Shown here: positions 52,376 to 61,098 of the stretch, piece after piece | Numbering within the stretch: position 1 is the stretch's first letter | Layout: each line of letters starts with the position of its first letter | Assembly (NCBI GenBank): GCA_023451735.1 | Contig: JAEXYH010000043.1 | Span: forward strand, 9,783-73,782 | DNA length: 64,000 bases | Direction: 5' to 3' | Source: Pseudomonadota bacterium | Lineage (GTDB): Bacteria > Pseudomonadota > Alphaproteobacteria > Rhizobiales > Rhizobiaceae | Notes under the pieces: model-generated | Told to the model about the DNA's origin: nothing | What the model saw: only the letters and a program-made list of their open reading frames with translations | Databases searched by the model: none | Program-made: the position numbers and the translations under genes

Positions 52376-53260
52376 TCATGTGAACAGTTCTCCTTCGAAG
52401 TTGTCGGATATCTCGACCCGTCCATCGGCAAACATCCGGACGAAGGAGAAGTCGAAGCTTGCCATCAGTGACGAGGTCGCGTCGAAAAAGAGTGCTGTCG
52501 CAAACCCGTCGGCCATCGCCGTGTTGGCCGCAATTGCCCAGGTGGCAATGACGTCAGATGTCGGCCTTCCCGAGCGGGCGTCGATGACATGATGCAGGCT
52601 CTCGCCCCACGTCCGCCGATTGATTGCGGATGCGCAGATGCAGGCGTTGTTCAAACTGATGATTCCTATCACCGCGCTCGGGTCGAGAGGGTGCTCTAAA
52701 CCCACCTTTAGCGCGCGGTCGCCGCAATGGCGGATGTCACCGCTGCTATCGACGACGAACTCTTCGAGGCCATCGGCCAGCAAGAATTCGGAGACGTGAT
52801 CAACGAGCATACCCTTGCCAATGGCCCCGAGATCGATCACGAGCGGCTTTCGGGTTGTGAGCCTGCTGCCGTCGCGGACGACGTCGCGGGACCACGTCGG
52901 GCGTCTGGTCACGGTCTTTTCTCGCTGAGGCTTGAAGGAGTAATGCCGATCATATCCCAGCAGTTCGAGGTCGCGGCCGACCAACGGATCGACGGCCCCT
53001 TCGGTTGCCGCATGGAGCCGGTCGTAGTGATCGAACATCGGGATCGAGTCTGCAGGGAAGCAAAACGTTCCGCCATCGGCCGCCGTCGCGATCCGCGTAA
53101 CGATGGAATCGTCACGGAACCGCGAATAAACGCTGTCGAAACGCTCGACCAGATCGAGGATGTTCTCCCTGGTCTCCAGCTTTAGCGGCGCAGGCGTGTT
53201 GATCTCCCAGGCCGTGCCTATGGCATCGAATAGGAAACGGGAGGCCAGCACACCGTCCAT
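52376..53260 (-). CDS. apbE: FAD:protein FMN transferase, ApbE
   Basis: A 294-residue ApbE-family protein, which moves FMN from FAD to a threonine of an exported target domain. Family segments are LVERFDSVYSRFRDDS (SxF-type region), AVDPLVGRDLELLGYD, VIDLGAIGKGMLVDHV, VVDSSGDIRHCG, HHVIDARSGRPTSDV and AMADGFATALFF. These include the Asp, His and Asp/Thr positions used for magnesium and FAD binding. No signal peptide or lipobox is evident at the N-terminus (MDGVLASRFLFDAIG), which is unusual because the reaction is usually periplasmic; a start further upstream is blocked by the neighbouring gene. It lies one base after the aldo/keto reductase gene. Confidence 0.9.
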   Translation of the reverse strand: MDGVLASRFLFDAIGTAWEINTPAPLKLETRENILDLVERFDSVYSRFRDDSIVTRIATAADGGTFCFPADSIPMFDHYDRLHAATEGAVDPLVGRDLELLGYDRHYSFKPQREKTVTRRPTWSRDVVRDGSRLTTRKPLVIDLGAIGKGMLVDHVSEFLLADGLEEFVVDSSGDIRHCGDRALKVGLEHPLDPSAVIGIISLNNACICASAINRRTWGESLHHVIDARSGRPTSDVIATWAIAANTAMADGFATALFFDATSSLMASFDFSFVRMFADGRVEISDNFEGELFT

Positions 53261-53261
53261 G

Positions 53262-54251
53262 TCAGAGACCAGTCATCTTCAAGACGGCCTCGGGCAAGCG
53301 CTCGCCGACGACTTCGAACCTTGCCAGCACCGCCGCGATCTCTTCGAGGTCGGCCGACGTCAGTTCGAGATCGACGCTGCCCAGATTCTCCTTAAGGCGA
53401 TGCTCTTTCGTCGTACCGGGGATCGGTACGATCCAGCTCTTCTGTGCGAGCAGCCAGGCCAACGCGACTTGCGCGGGGGATGAGCGCTTGTTCTCGGCAA
53501 TGACCGTGATCGCATCGACCAGTGTGAAGTTCGCCTTGCGCGCCTCGGGCGTCAGCCTCGGAACAGCATTGCGGAAGTCCGTGGGATCGAACCTGGTGTT
53601 TTCGTCAATCTTGCCTGTCAGGAAGCCAGCGCCGAGCGGGGTAAAGGGCACAAAGCCGATGCCCAGTTCCACAAGTGCAGGCAGCAGCTCCGTCTCAGGG
53701 CCACGCCAGAACAGCGAGTATTCGCTCTGGACAGCCGCGACAGGCTGGACGGCATGAGCCTTGCGGATGGTGCTGACACCTGCCTCCGAGAGACCGAAAT
53801 GCTTTACCTTGCCCTCGGCGATCAGCTCCTTTACCGCACCCGCCACGTCCTCGATCGGAACGGCGGGATCGACGCGATGCTGATAGAACAGATCGATGCG
53901 GTCCGTCCTGAGTCGCTTGAGGCTGGCTTCTGCGACGGCCTTGATATGGTCCGGGCGGCTGTTGGTGCCACCGCGACGTTCGCCTGTTTCGAGATCGATG
54001 TCGAAGCCGAACTTGGTGGCGATGACAACCTTGTCGCGGATCGGAGCGAGAGCCTCGCCGACGAGTTCTTCGTTGACGAAGGGGCCGTACGCCTCGGCGG
54101 TATCGAAGAAGGTGAGGCCTTCGTCATGGGCGAACCGCATCAGTTTGATCATCTCGGCCTTGTTGGCGGCGGGACCATAGGCAGAGCTCATGCCCATGCA
54201 GCCGAGGCCAAGGGAGGACACTTCCAGCTCTCCGAGTTTTCTGGTTTTCAT
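53262..54251 (-). CDS. Aldo/keto reductase (first of two tandem copies, downstream member)
   Basis: A 329-residue NADPH-dependent aldo/keto reductase of the AKR13/YakC-like type. The catalytic tetrad appears in FFDTAEAYG (Asp, Tyr), VVIATKFGF (Lys) and IDLFYQHRVDP (His). The opening MKTRKLGELEVSSLGLGCMGMS is characteristic. The ATG at 54251, with GGAG seven bases upstream, is preferred over ATGs at 54257 and 54317. It strongly resembles its upstream neighbour, so the two arose by tandem duplication. It is cytosolic and reduces aldehydes or ketones; the substrate is unknown. Confidence 0.92.
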   Translation of the reverse strand: MKTRKLGELEVSSLGLGCMGMSSAYGPAANKAEMIKLMRFAHDEGLTFFDTAEAYGPFVNEELVGEALAPIRDKVVIATKFGFDIDLETGERRGGTNSRPDHIKAVAEASLKRLRTDRIDLFYQHRVDPAVPIEDVAGAVKELIAEGKVKHFGLSEAGVSTIRKAHAVQPVAAVQSEYSLFWRGPETELLPALVELGIGFVPFTPLGAGFLTGKIDENTRFDPTDFRNAVPRLTPEARKANFTLVDAITVIAENKRSSPAQVALAWLLAQKSWIVPIPGTTKEHRLKENLGSVDLELTSADLEEIAAVLARFEVVGERLPEAVLKMTGL

Positions 54252-54267
54252 GGTCATTCTCCGGATG

Positions 54268-55251
54268 TCATTTGCCGACACGCGCCTGGAGGTGCGCGGG
54301 ATAGCGGTCGCCCACAATGTCGATCTTTGAGAGCGCCTCCGTAATCTCGCTGGCGTCGCTGGCGCTAAGTTCCAGGGTTGCCGCGCTGAGGTTTTCCTCT
54401 AGCCGGTGAAGCTTGGTGGTGCCGGGGATAGGCACAATCCATTCCTTCTGAGCCAGAAGCCATGCGAGCGCTATCTGCGCGGGCGTCACACCCTTGGCTT
54501 CGGCAATCTGCGTCAAGGCGACCACGAGCGCCTTGTTCGCCTTGAGGTTTTCTGCCTGGAAGCGCGGAACCACGCTGCGGAAGTCTTCCTTTCCGAACGT
54601 CGCCGTCTCGTCGATCTTGCCCGTGAGAAAACCCTTGCCGAGCGGGCTGAAGGGCACGAACCCGATACCAAGTTCCTCGAGCGTCGGAATGATCTTCTTC
54701 TCCGGTTCGCGCCAGAACAGGGAGTACTCGCTCTGAAGCGCCGTGACCGGTTGCACGGCATGAGCCTTGCGAATGGTCTGCGCGCCGGCTTCGGACAGGC
54801 CGAAATGCCTGACCTTGCCCTCCGCGATCAGGTCCTTGACTGTCCCGGCAACGTCCTCGATCGGCACGTTCGGATCGACGCGATGCTGATAGAGCAGGTC
54901 AATCACATCGGTGCGCAGGCGCTTCAAGGAGGCCTCGACCGACTGACGAATGTAGTCGGGCCGACTGTTCATGTGCTGACCACCGTCCGGGCTCGGAAGC
55001 TCGAAGCCGAACTTGGTGGCGATCACAACCTTGTCGCGGATCGGTTGCAGTGCCTCGCCGACGACAAGCTCGTTGGCGAACGGACCGTAGACCTGTGCCG
55101 TGTCGAAAAATGTGACGCCGTGATCATGCGCGGTGCGGATGAGAGCAATGGCATCCTTGGTGTCAGTCGCGGCTCCATAACCGTGGCTGAGCCCCATGCA
55201 TCCGAGGCCAAGGGATGAGACTTCGAGAGTTCCAAGGGTTCGTTTGTTCAT
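54268..55251 (-). CDS. Aldo/keto reductase (second tandem copy, upstream member)
   Basis: A 327-residue paralogue of the preceding reductase with the same tetrad segments (FFDTAQVYG, VVIATKFGF, IDLLYQHRVDP) and the same C-terminal pattern WIVPIPGTTKLHRLEENL. Differences cluster around SPDGGQHMNSRPDYIRQSV, which lines the active site in this family, so the two enzymes may differ in specificity. It is 16 bases upstream of its twin and 14 downstream of the MFS exporter gene. The start at 55251 has a GGAA at proper distance. Confidence 0.92.
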   Translation of the reverse strand: MNKRTLGTLEVSSLGLGCMGLSHGYGAATDTKDAIALIRTAHDHGVTFFDTAQVYGPFANELVVGEALQPIRDKVVIATKFGFELPSPDGGQHMNSRPDYIRQSVEASLKRLRTDVIDLLYQHRVDPNVPIEDVAGTVKDLIAEGKVRHFGLSEAGAQTIRKAHAVQPVTALQSEYSLFWREPEKKIIPTLEELGIGFVPFSPLGKGFLTGKIDETATFGKEDFRSVVPRFQAENLKANKALVVALTQIAEAKGVTPAQIALAWLLAQKEWIVPIPGTTKLHRLEENLSAATLELSASDASEITEALSKIDIVGDRYPAHLQARVGK

Positions 55252-55265
55252 TGTCATTTCCTTGA

Positions 55266-56705
55266 TCAGACCGCGCACCTGGCTGGCGCGGCTTTTTCCG
55301 GGGACAGAGCCTGCCGCCGGGCGGCAGGTACGATGGTGAAAAGCGAGATCAGCAGCGTTGCCACCAGCATGATAGTTCCCGCATCGAAGGCATGGGAAAC
55401 ACGGTAGGCCGTGAGGTCTGCGCCGGTGAGGCCGGAGGAGCCGATTGCCGCAATGGCGATGAGAATACCGAGACCCACCGAGCTGCCGATCTGGTGCGCG
55501 ACATTGACCGCGCCGGAGGCTGCGCCTGCATCTTCACGATCAACACGCGCCACGCCGGATGAGGTGAGCGGGCTCAAGGTCAGGCCTTGGCTGATCCCGA
55601 TCAGGATCATGGGCATCGCGACAGCAGTCCAGTAGTTCGATCCGACGCCGGCCCGGCTGAGCCATGCCATAGCGACGACGCCAATCAGCATCCCCGCGAT
55701 CAGGATGGTATTGTGGCCAAAGCGCCGGATAAGTCGTGGAACGATGATGGCGAACGGGACATGCAGCATGGTTGCGGGGACGAAGGCAAGACCTGCCAAT
55801 GCGGGCCGCAGACCCGCAACCTGCTGGAGGTATAGCGTGGTGAAGAAAAAGAACCCGACCATCGCGCTAATGTAGAGGGCACGGCCCGCATAGGCTCCCG
55901 AACGTTCCATGTCGGAAAACAGGCGAAGCGGAAGGATCGGCTGGCTGGCACGGCGCTCGATCAACACGAACGCAACGAGCATGATAAAGGCGGCAACCAG
56001 GGTGGCGAAAGTCGTCGTGTCCCAGCCTGCCTGTGCAGAGCGGATGAAGCCGTAGACGAAGGCACCCATGCCGAACGTGGAGGTGACTGCACCGGGCAGG
56101 TCGAAAGCTCCGGGACGTTTTTTTGTTTCGTGAACGTAGAAGCGAGCGGCGATGACCATGGCGGTGCCGATCGGCAGATTGATCAGAAACCCGATGCGCC
56201 AAGTGAGCCAGTCGGCAAGGAGACCGCCGACGACCAGACCGACGGTGGCGGATACACCAGCCGCCGCGCTGTAAAGCGAGACAGCACGGACGCGCTCTTC
56301 GCCTTCGTCAAAGTTTGTCTGAAGGAGAGCAAGTGTTGTAGGTGCCAGAATGGCGGACCCCAGCCCCTGAACCGCGCGCCACAACAGCATCCATGCCGAC
56401 GATTGCGAAGTCCCGATGGCGACGGATGCGACCGTGAAGACCGTCATGCCGACGATGAACATCCGGCGACGGCCAAGGATATCGCCGGCTCGCGCTCCAA
56501 GCAGCAGAAAACCGCCGAAGGTCAGCGTGTAGGCGCTCTGAACCCAGGCGAGCCCGGCATCCGAGAAACCGAGTTCGCTATGGATTTTCGGCAGACCGGT
56601 GAGCACGACCGAGATGTCGAGCACAATCATCACGTAGCTGATCAGGATGATCGCCAGGATCGCGTTCTTGTTCGATGGTGAGGTGTCGGTGTTTTCGCGA
56701 GGCAT
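55266..56705 (-). CDS. MFS drug exporter, DHA2 (14-helix) type
   Basis: A 479-residue membrane protein of the EmrB/QacA group. It shows motif C-like segments and the family opening VMIVLDISVVLTGLPKIHSELGFSDAGLAWVQSAYTLTFGGFLLLGARAGDILGRRRMF, with motif A GDILGRRR. About 14 membrane segments can be counted. It leads the minus-strand operon (MFS, two reductases, ApbE, FMN-binding protein) and is divergent from the LysR gene. This is the common arrangement for LysR-controlled efflux plus reductive detoxification of electrophilic or quinone-like compounds. Confidence 0.9.
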   Translation of the reverse strand: MPRENTDTSPSNKNAILAIILISYVMIVLDISVVLTGLPKIHSELGFSDAGLAWVQSAYTLTFGGFLLLGARAGDILGRRRMFIVGMTVFTVASVAIGTSQSSAWMLLWRAVQGLGSAILAPTTLALLQTNFDEGEERVRAVSLYSAAAGVSATVGLVVGGLLADWLTWRIGFLINLPIGTAMVIAARFYVHETKKRPGAFDLPGAVTSTFGMGAFVYGFIRSAQAGWDTTTFATLVAAFIMLVAFVLIERRASQPILPLRLFSDMERSGAYAGRALYISAMVGFFFFTTLYLQQVAGLRPALAGLAFVPATMLHVPFAIIVPRLIRRFGHNTILIAGMLIGVVAMAWLSRAGVGSNYWTAVAMPMILIGISQGLTLSPLTSSGVARVDREDAGAASGAVNVAHQIGSSVGLGILIAIAAIGSSGLTGADLTAYRVSHAFDAGTIMLVATLLISLFTIVPAARRQALSPEKAAPARCAV

Positions 56706-56839
56706 TGCAATCCCGATGACTTGGTTGGCCTTCGCCCTCCTCCACGGCGAAGCTGCATTGTGATGACGGGAAGATAGCTCTTGCCGACCATGTCGATTAG
56801 GGGCAGTAATCGGGATGAAGCTATAAGGATGTCTAATGA

Positions 56840-57733
56840 ATGGCGCAGGAAAATTTCAACGATCTGGTCGCGTTCGTAACAGTCGCGCGTGAGGAGAGTT
56901 TTACGCGGGCTGCCGTGAAGCTCGGGGTTTCGCAGTCCGCCCTCAGCCAGACCGTCCGCGGTCTTGAGGAGCGGCTTGGGCTTCGGTTACTGACCCGGAC
57001 GACGCGCCGGGTTTCGCCGACGGCGGCGGGCGAACGCCTTCTGCAAACGGCTGGTCCGCGCTTCGAAGAAATCCAGGCCGAGCTTGCGGCGCTGAGCGAG
57101 ATGCGTGACAAACCCGCAGGGACTGTCAGGATCACGGCTGGGGAGCATGCGGCAATCTCGGTCCTTGCGCCCGCGCTGGACAAGTTTCTTCCGGACAACC
57201 CCGATGTCCATGTGGAAATCACCGTCGACTACGGCCTGACCGACATCGTTGCCGAGCGTTACGATGCCGGTGTCCGTCTAGGTGAGCAGCTCGCCAAGGA
57301 CATGATCGCGGTCAGGATCGGGCCCGAGATGCGGATGGCCGTCGTCGGCGCTCCGTCGTATTTTTGCCAGCACCCTTGGCCCGAAGTCCCCGAAGACCTG
57401 ACAGAACATAACTGCATCCAGATCAGGATGCCGACCTACGGCAATATCCTAGCGTGGGAGTTCGAGAAGGACGGGCACGAGCTCAAGGTACGGGTCGAGG
57501 GGCAAATGGTCTTCAACAACATCGCCATGCGCCTCGATGCGGCGAGACGCGGTCTTGGACTTGCCTATATGCCGGACGATCTTGTGGCGGATGATATAGC
57601 CACAGGAAGACTGGTCCGGGTGCTTGAAGACTGGTGCGCGCCGTTCCCCGGCTATCATCTCTATTACCCGAACCGCCGACACGCCTCGCCAGCCTTCGCT
57701 CTCGTGGTCGAAGCGCTCCGATATCGCGGATGA
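56840..57733 (+). CDS. LysR-family transcriptional regulator
   Basis: A 297-residue LysR regulator. The winged helix (1-60) reads FNDLVAFVTVAREESFTRAAVKLGVSQSALSQTVRGLEERLGLRLLTRTTRRVSPTAAG; the rest is the periplasmic-binding-protein-like effector domain (GTVRITAGEHAAISVLAPALDKFLPDNPDVHVEI). The ATG at 56840 follows an AAGGA. It lies between the minus-strand reductase/ApbE operon (134 bases away) and the plus-strand exported-protein genes (129 bases away), so it may control both. No ligand can be inferred. Confidence 0.93.
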   Translation: MAQENFNDLVAFVTVAREESFTRAAVKLGVSQSALSQTVRGLEERLGLRLLTRTTRRVSPTAAGERLLQTAGPRFEEIQAELAALSEMRDKPAGTVRITAGEHAAISVLAPALDKFLPDNPDVHVEITVDYGLTDIVAERYDAGVRLGEQLAKDMIAVRIGPEMRMAVVGAPSYFCQHPWPEVPEDLTEHNCIQIRMPTYGNILAWEFEKDGHELKVRVEGQMVFNNIAMRLDAARRGLGLAYMPDDLVADDIATGRLVRVLEDWCAPFPGYHLYYPNRRHASPAFALVVEALRYRG

Positions 57734-57862
57734 TAGACTAATCAACGGAACGTGATTAATAAGGCAGGCTAATACCCTCAATCGGAAATAGGTATCTAAT
57801 CACTTGACTGGCGCTCGCGTAGCCTTTGCCCAACTTCATGTTGCAAGGCAGGTATCCCGAGC

Positions 57863-58936
57863 ATGTTCGCCAAAACCCTTTCCGCCATCGCAGTTTCCAC
57901 GCTGCTCCTCTCAGGGGCGGCTTACGCCCAGACACCGTCAAAGCCGGCGTCCCTGACTATCCGGGAGCAGGGAAGCTTTGCGGTCGGCGGTACGGTATCG
58001 GCCACGCCCGGCACCTATGATAACAACGCGCCGACCGCGGCAGGCCAGACATTGCATGGCGACCATGCCTACCTGTTTTACCAGGTGCCGCAAAACCCGA
58101 AGCCGCTGCCGATCGTGATGCTGCATGGAGCCTTCCAGTCGGCCCGAAGCTGGGAGACGACGCCCGACGGTCGCGAAGGTTTTCAGACCATCTTCCTTCG
58201 CAAGGGTTTTTCCACCTATCTCGTAGATCAGCCGCGTCGAGGCCGTGCAGGCAATTCCACTGTCGCAGCCACGATAGAACCGACACCCTACGATCAGCTT
58301 TTCTTCGACCAGTTCCGGCTTGGAAAATGGCCCGACTATTTTCAGAACGTCCAGTTCGACCGTAACCCGCAAACTCTCGACCAGTTCTTCCGTTCGGTTA
58401 CCCCCAATACCGGACCTTACGATGCCAGCGTCATCTCGGAGGCGATGTCGGCACTGTTCGACAAGACCGGTCCCGGCATCCTGTTCACCCATTCACAAGC
58501 AGGCGGTCCCGGCTGGCTGATCGCGATCAAGAACACCAACGTCAAGGGCATCGTCGCGCTTGAACCCGGCAGTGGCTTCATCTTCCCGGAAGGCGAAGTT
58601 CCGGCGGACATGCCGAGCGCGGCCGGCACGCTCAAGGGTGAAGCCGTGCCCGCCGCCGATTTCGAGAAGCTGACCAGGTTGCCGATCATCATCTATTACG
58701 GTGACAACTTCCCGATCGAACCGACCCTCGAACGTGGACAGGACAACTGGCGTGTCCGTCTGGCGATGGCCAGGCTCTGGGTGGAAGCGGTCAACAAACA
58801 TGGTGGCGATGCGACGCTCGTCCACCTTCCCGACGTCGGCATCCAGGGCGGTACCCATTTCCTGATGTCGGATCTGAACAATGTCGAGATCGCCGACCAG
58901 ATCTCCAAATTCCTCGCCGAAAAGAAGCTCGACTGA
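57863..58936 (+). CDS. Exported alpha/beta hydrolase
   Basis: A 357-residue protein with a Sec signal peptide (MFAKTLSAIAVSTLLLSGAAYAQ) and an alpha/beta-hydrolase fold. The oxyanion region is VMLHGAFQSARSWE (86-98), and the nucleophile is probably Ser211 in FTHSQAGGPGW, where the classical GxSxG is altered to THSQA. The late histidine is in GIQGGTHFLMSD. It has the QPRRGRAGNS segment and a long cap insert. It is the first of six plus-strand genes after LysR and would act in the periplasm. Esterase or lactonase activity is a reasonable guess only. Confidence 0.87.
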   Translation: MFAKTLSAIAVSTLLLSGAAYAQTPSKPASLTIREQGSFAVGGTVSATPGTYDNNAPTAAGQTLHGDHAYLFYQVPQNPKPLPIVMLHGAFQSARSWETTPDGREGFQTIFLRKGFSTYLVDQPRRGRAGNSTVAATIEPTPYDQLFFDQFRLGKWPDYFQNVQFDRNPQTLDQFFRSVTPNTGPYDASVISEAMSALFDKTGPGILFTHSQAGGPGWLIAIKNTNVKGIVALEPGSGFIFPEGEVPADMPSAAGTLKGEAVPAADFEKLTRLPIIIYYGDNFPIEPTLERGQDNWRVRLAMARLWVEAVNKHGGDATLVHLPDVGIQGGTHFLMSDLNNVEIADQISKFLAEKKLD

Positions 58937-58990
58937 GCGCCAGGGTGGCAGCCTCAAAGGTCGCTGCAAGTCACAAACAAGGAGGTCTCA

Positions 58991-60094
58991 ATGACCCAAG
59001 AGATCATCGACACCAGACGACGCGAGTTTCTGGGAGCATCCGCTCTCATCGTGTCCAGTGCCATTCTAGGAGTTTCCACAATGAGGGCAGAAGCCGTCGC
59101 CGCCGACTACCAGCAGAACCCGTTCACCCTCGTTTATGACGGCGCGATCACCAGCAATGAGCCGGGCAAGGTGAACATCCATCCGGTGAAATATAAGCTG
59201 AACGGCCTCGACATAGTCGCCAATGTCTACACACCGGCGAACTACGATCCAGGTCAAAAATATCCCGCGATCGTTCTGGCGCATCCCAATGGTGGCGTGA
59301 AAGAGCAGACGACCGGTCTCTACGCCCAGCGTCTGGCAGAACAGGGTTTTATTACGATCACGGCCGACGCCGCCTATCAGGGCGGGAGCGGCGGCGCGCC
59401 GCGCAGTACCGACAAGCCGCAGTACCGGATTGAGGATATTCACGGGATGGCCGATTTCATCAGCGGTTTCCCCGGTGTTGATACTGCACGCCTCGGCCTG
59501 TTCGGCATCTGCGGTGGCGGTGGTTACTCGCTGGCAGCCGCCAAGACCGACAAGCGCTTCAAGGCGCTGGCAACGCTCAGCATGTTCAACTCCGGGCGCG
59601 TTCGTCGCAACGGTTTTCAGGACAGTCAGATGGATACGATCCAGCAGCGCCTGCGGCAGGCGTCGGCCGCCCGCGCTCAGGAAGCGGCTGGTGGCGAAGT
59701 CCTTTATTCCGGTGACGCAAACCTGACCGACGCGCAGATCGCAGCATTGCCGTTCGATCTCTATCGCGAAGGCTATGAATATTACTGGCGCACTCATGCC
59801 CATCCCGGTTCGACATTCAGATACACAACGAGCAGCCTGATGGACCTCATGCGTTGGGACGCGACCGACGAGATCGCGCTCATCGATGTGCCGCTGCTGA
59901 TGATCGCAGGCAGCGACGCCGACACCCTCTACATGACCGAGGACGCCTTCCCAAAGGCGACTGGCACCAAGAATAAGGAATTCTTCAAGATCGACGGCGC
60001 GAAGCATATCGAGACCTACTGGGTTCCCGAATATGTCGATGCGGCTTTGTCGAAGTTGAAGCCGTTCTTCGACCGCCACCTCGTTTCGGCCTGA
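58991..60094 (+). CDS. Exported alpha/beta hydrolase with cysteine at the nucleophile position, Tat signal
   Basis: A 367-residue hydrolase. The N-terminus has a twin-arginine motif RRREFLGASALIVSSAILG (9-27). The fold resembles YcjY/dienelactone hydrolase-like proteins (LNGLDIVANVYTPANYDPGQKYPAIVLAHPNGG). The nucleophile elbow is FGICGGGGYS with Cys174 instead of Ser, as in dienelactone hydrolase. The late acid and histidine lie in IAGSDADTLYM and IDGAKHIETYW. It follows the first hydrolase by 54 bases. Both are exported, an uncommon pairing that argues for a periplasmic degradative step. Confidence 0.87.
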   Translation: MTQEIIDTRRREFLGASALIVSSAILGVSTMRAEAVAADYQQNPFTLVYDGAITSNEPGKVNIHPVKYKLNGLDIVANVYTPANYDPGQKYPAIVLAHPNGGVKEQTTGLYAQRLAEQGFITITADAAYQGGSGGAPRSTDKPQYRIEDIHGMADFISGFPGVDTARLGLFGICGGGGYSLAAAKTDKRFKALATLSMFNSGRVRRNGFQDSQMDTIQQRLRQASAARAQEAAGGEVLYSGDANLTDAQIAALPFDLYREGYEYYWRTHAHPGSTFRYTTSSLMDLMRWDATDEIALIDVPLLMIAGSDADTLYMTEDAFPKATGTKNKEFFKIDGAKHIETYWVPEYVDAALSKLKPFFDRHLVSA

Positions 60095-60192
60095 CGATCA
60101 TTCCGGACATTCCGGACGGGTGCACCAAGCGTCCGCCGCCCTTTCGGGTCGATAGACCTCAGAGGGCCACAGCATCAAGAGAGGAAAGCACT

Positions 60193-60603
60193 TTGAAGAA
60201 AATCATGTCGGGAATTGTTGGCGCAGCCATCGTTTTGGGAGCCGGATTGGAGACAAGCATGGCACAGGAACCAGCATCTAACCTTGAAACCGCAAAGTCC
60301 CGGACCCAGCAACTGATGGGGGATATCGCGCCGAAGCTGGCGGAACTGACCGACGATGTTCTTTACGCCGATGTCTGGGAGCGGCCACAGCTTTCCCAGC
60401 GTGACCGCAGCCTGGTGACCGTCAGCGCGCTGATCGCTCTCAATCGGCCGGACCAGCTCAGGTCACATCTCGTTCGGGCCAAGGCAAACGGCTTGACCGA
60501 GGAACAGCTCGTCGAGACCATCACCCACATGGCCTTTTATTCGGGTTGGCCGAGTGCGGTTTCGGCGGTCGCCATTGCCAAAGACGTGTTCGCGGAGAAT
60601 TAG
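60193..60603 (+). CDS. Exported carboxymuconolactone-decarboxylase-family protein
   Basis: A 136-residue single-domain protein of the CMD/AhpD-like family. A Sec signal peptide (MKKIMSGIVGAAIVLGAGLETSMAQ) precedes the domain, whereas most members are cytosolic. Conserved positions visible are VWERPQLSQRDRSLVTVSALIAL, LRSHLVRAKANGLTEEQLVETITHMAFYSGWPSAVSA, with His112 as the likely active residue; there is no CxxC, so it is of the decarboxylase rather than the AhpD peroxidase type. It lies 98 bases after the second hydrolase and 3 before the cupin gene. Confidence 0.88.
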   Translation: MKKIMSGIVGAAIVLGAGLETSMAQEPASNLETAKSRTQQLMGDIAPKLAELTDDVLYADVWERPQLSQRDRSLVTVSALIALNRPDQLRSHLVRAKANGLTEEQLVETITHMAFYSGWPSAVSAVAIAKDVFAEN

Positions 60604-60606
60604 GCC

Positions 60607-61098
60607 ATGAATACCAAATCTATGATCACCGCCGCCATGGCGCTCGGCGCGACCACGGCCTTTGCCGAGCCGGAGCGTGAAGTCTCCGTAACGCGTGCGG
60701 CCTCGCAGTTAGCGACCGCTGGCGCACCGGAATATTTTACCGGTTCGGTAAACGTTCAGTCCCGTTTTCAGGCGACCTTGCCGGCCCGTGCCGGAGGCGG
60801 TCTCGTCTCATTCGAAGCCGCGGCGCGCACCGCCTGGCACACGCATCCGCTCGGCCAGACGCTGATTGTCACGGAAGGTGCCGGACTGGTCCAGCACTGG
60901 AAAGGTCAGCTTCAGGAGATCGGTCCCGGCGACGTCGTCTGGATTCCCCCTGGCGTCAAGCACTGGCATGGTGCCGCCCCCGACAGCGGAATGTCGCATA
61001 TCGCCATTTCCGAATCCCTGGACGGCAAGACCGTCGACTGGATGGAGCATGTCAGCGACGAACAATACGGGCTGAGCAGCGGAGATCTAGGTGAGTAG
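60607..61098 (+). CDS. Exported cupin-domain protein
   Basis: A 163-residue protein with a short signal peptide (MNTKSMITAAMALGATTAFAE) and one cupin barrel. The first metal motif is WHTHPLGQTLIVTEG (His78, His80, Gln84) and the second is IPPGVKHWHGA (His119). This combination is typical of CMD-associated cupins, in which the two domains are often fused or neighbours. The preceding CMD gene ends 3 bases upstream and the next gene overlaps its 3' end by 8 bases. It probably binds a metal and may act as an isomerase or dioxygenase on a periplasmic substrate. Confidence 0.87.
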   Translation: MNTKSMITAAMALGATTAFAEPEREVSVTRAASQLATAGAPEYFTGSVNVQSRFQATLPARAGGGLVSFEAAARTAWHTHPLGQTLIVTEGAGLVQHWKGQLQEIGPGDVVWIPPGVKHWHGAAPDSGMSHIAISESLDGKTVDWMEHVSDEQYGLSSGDLGE

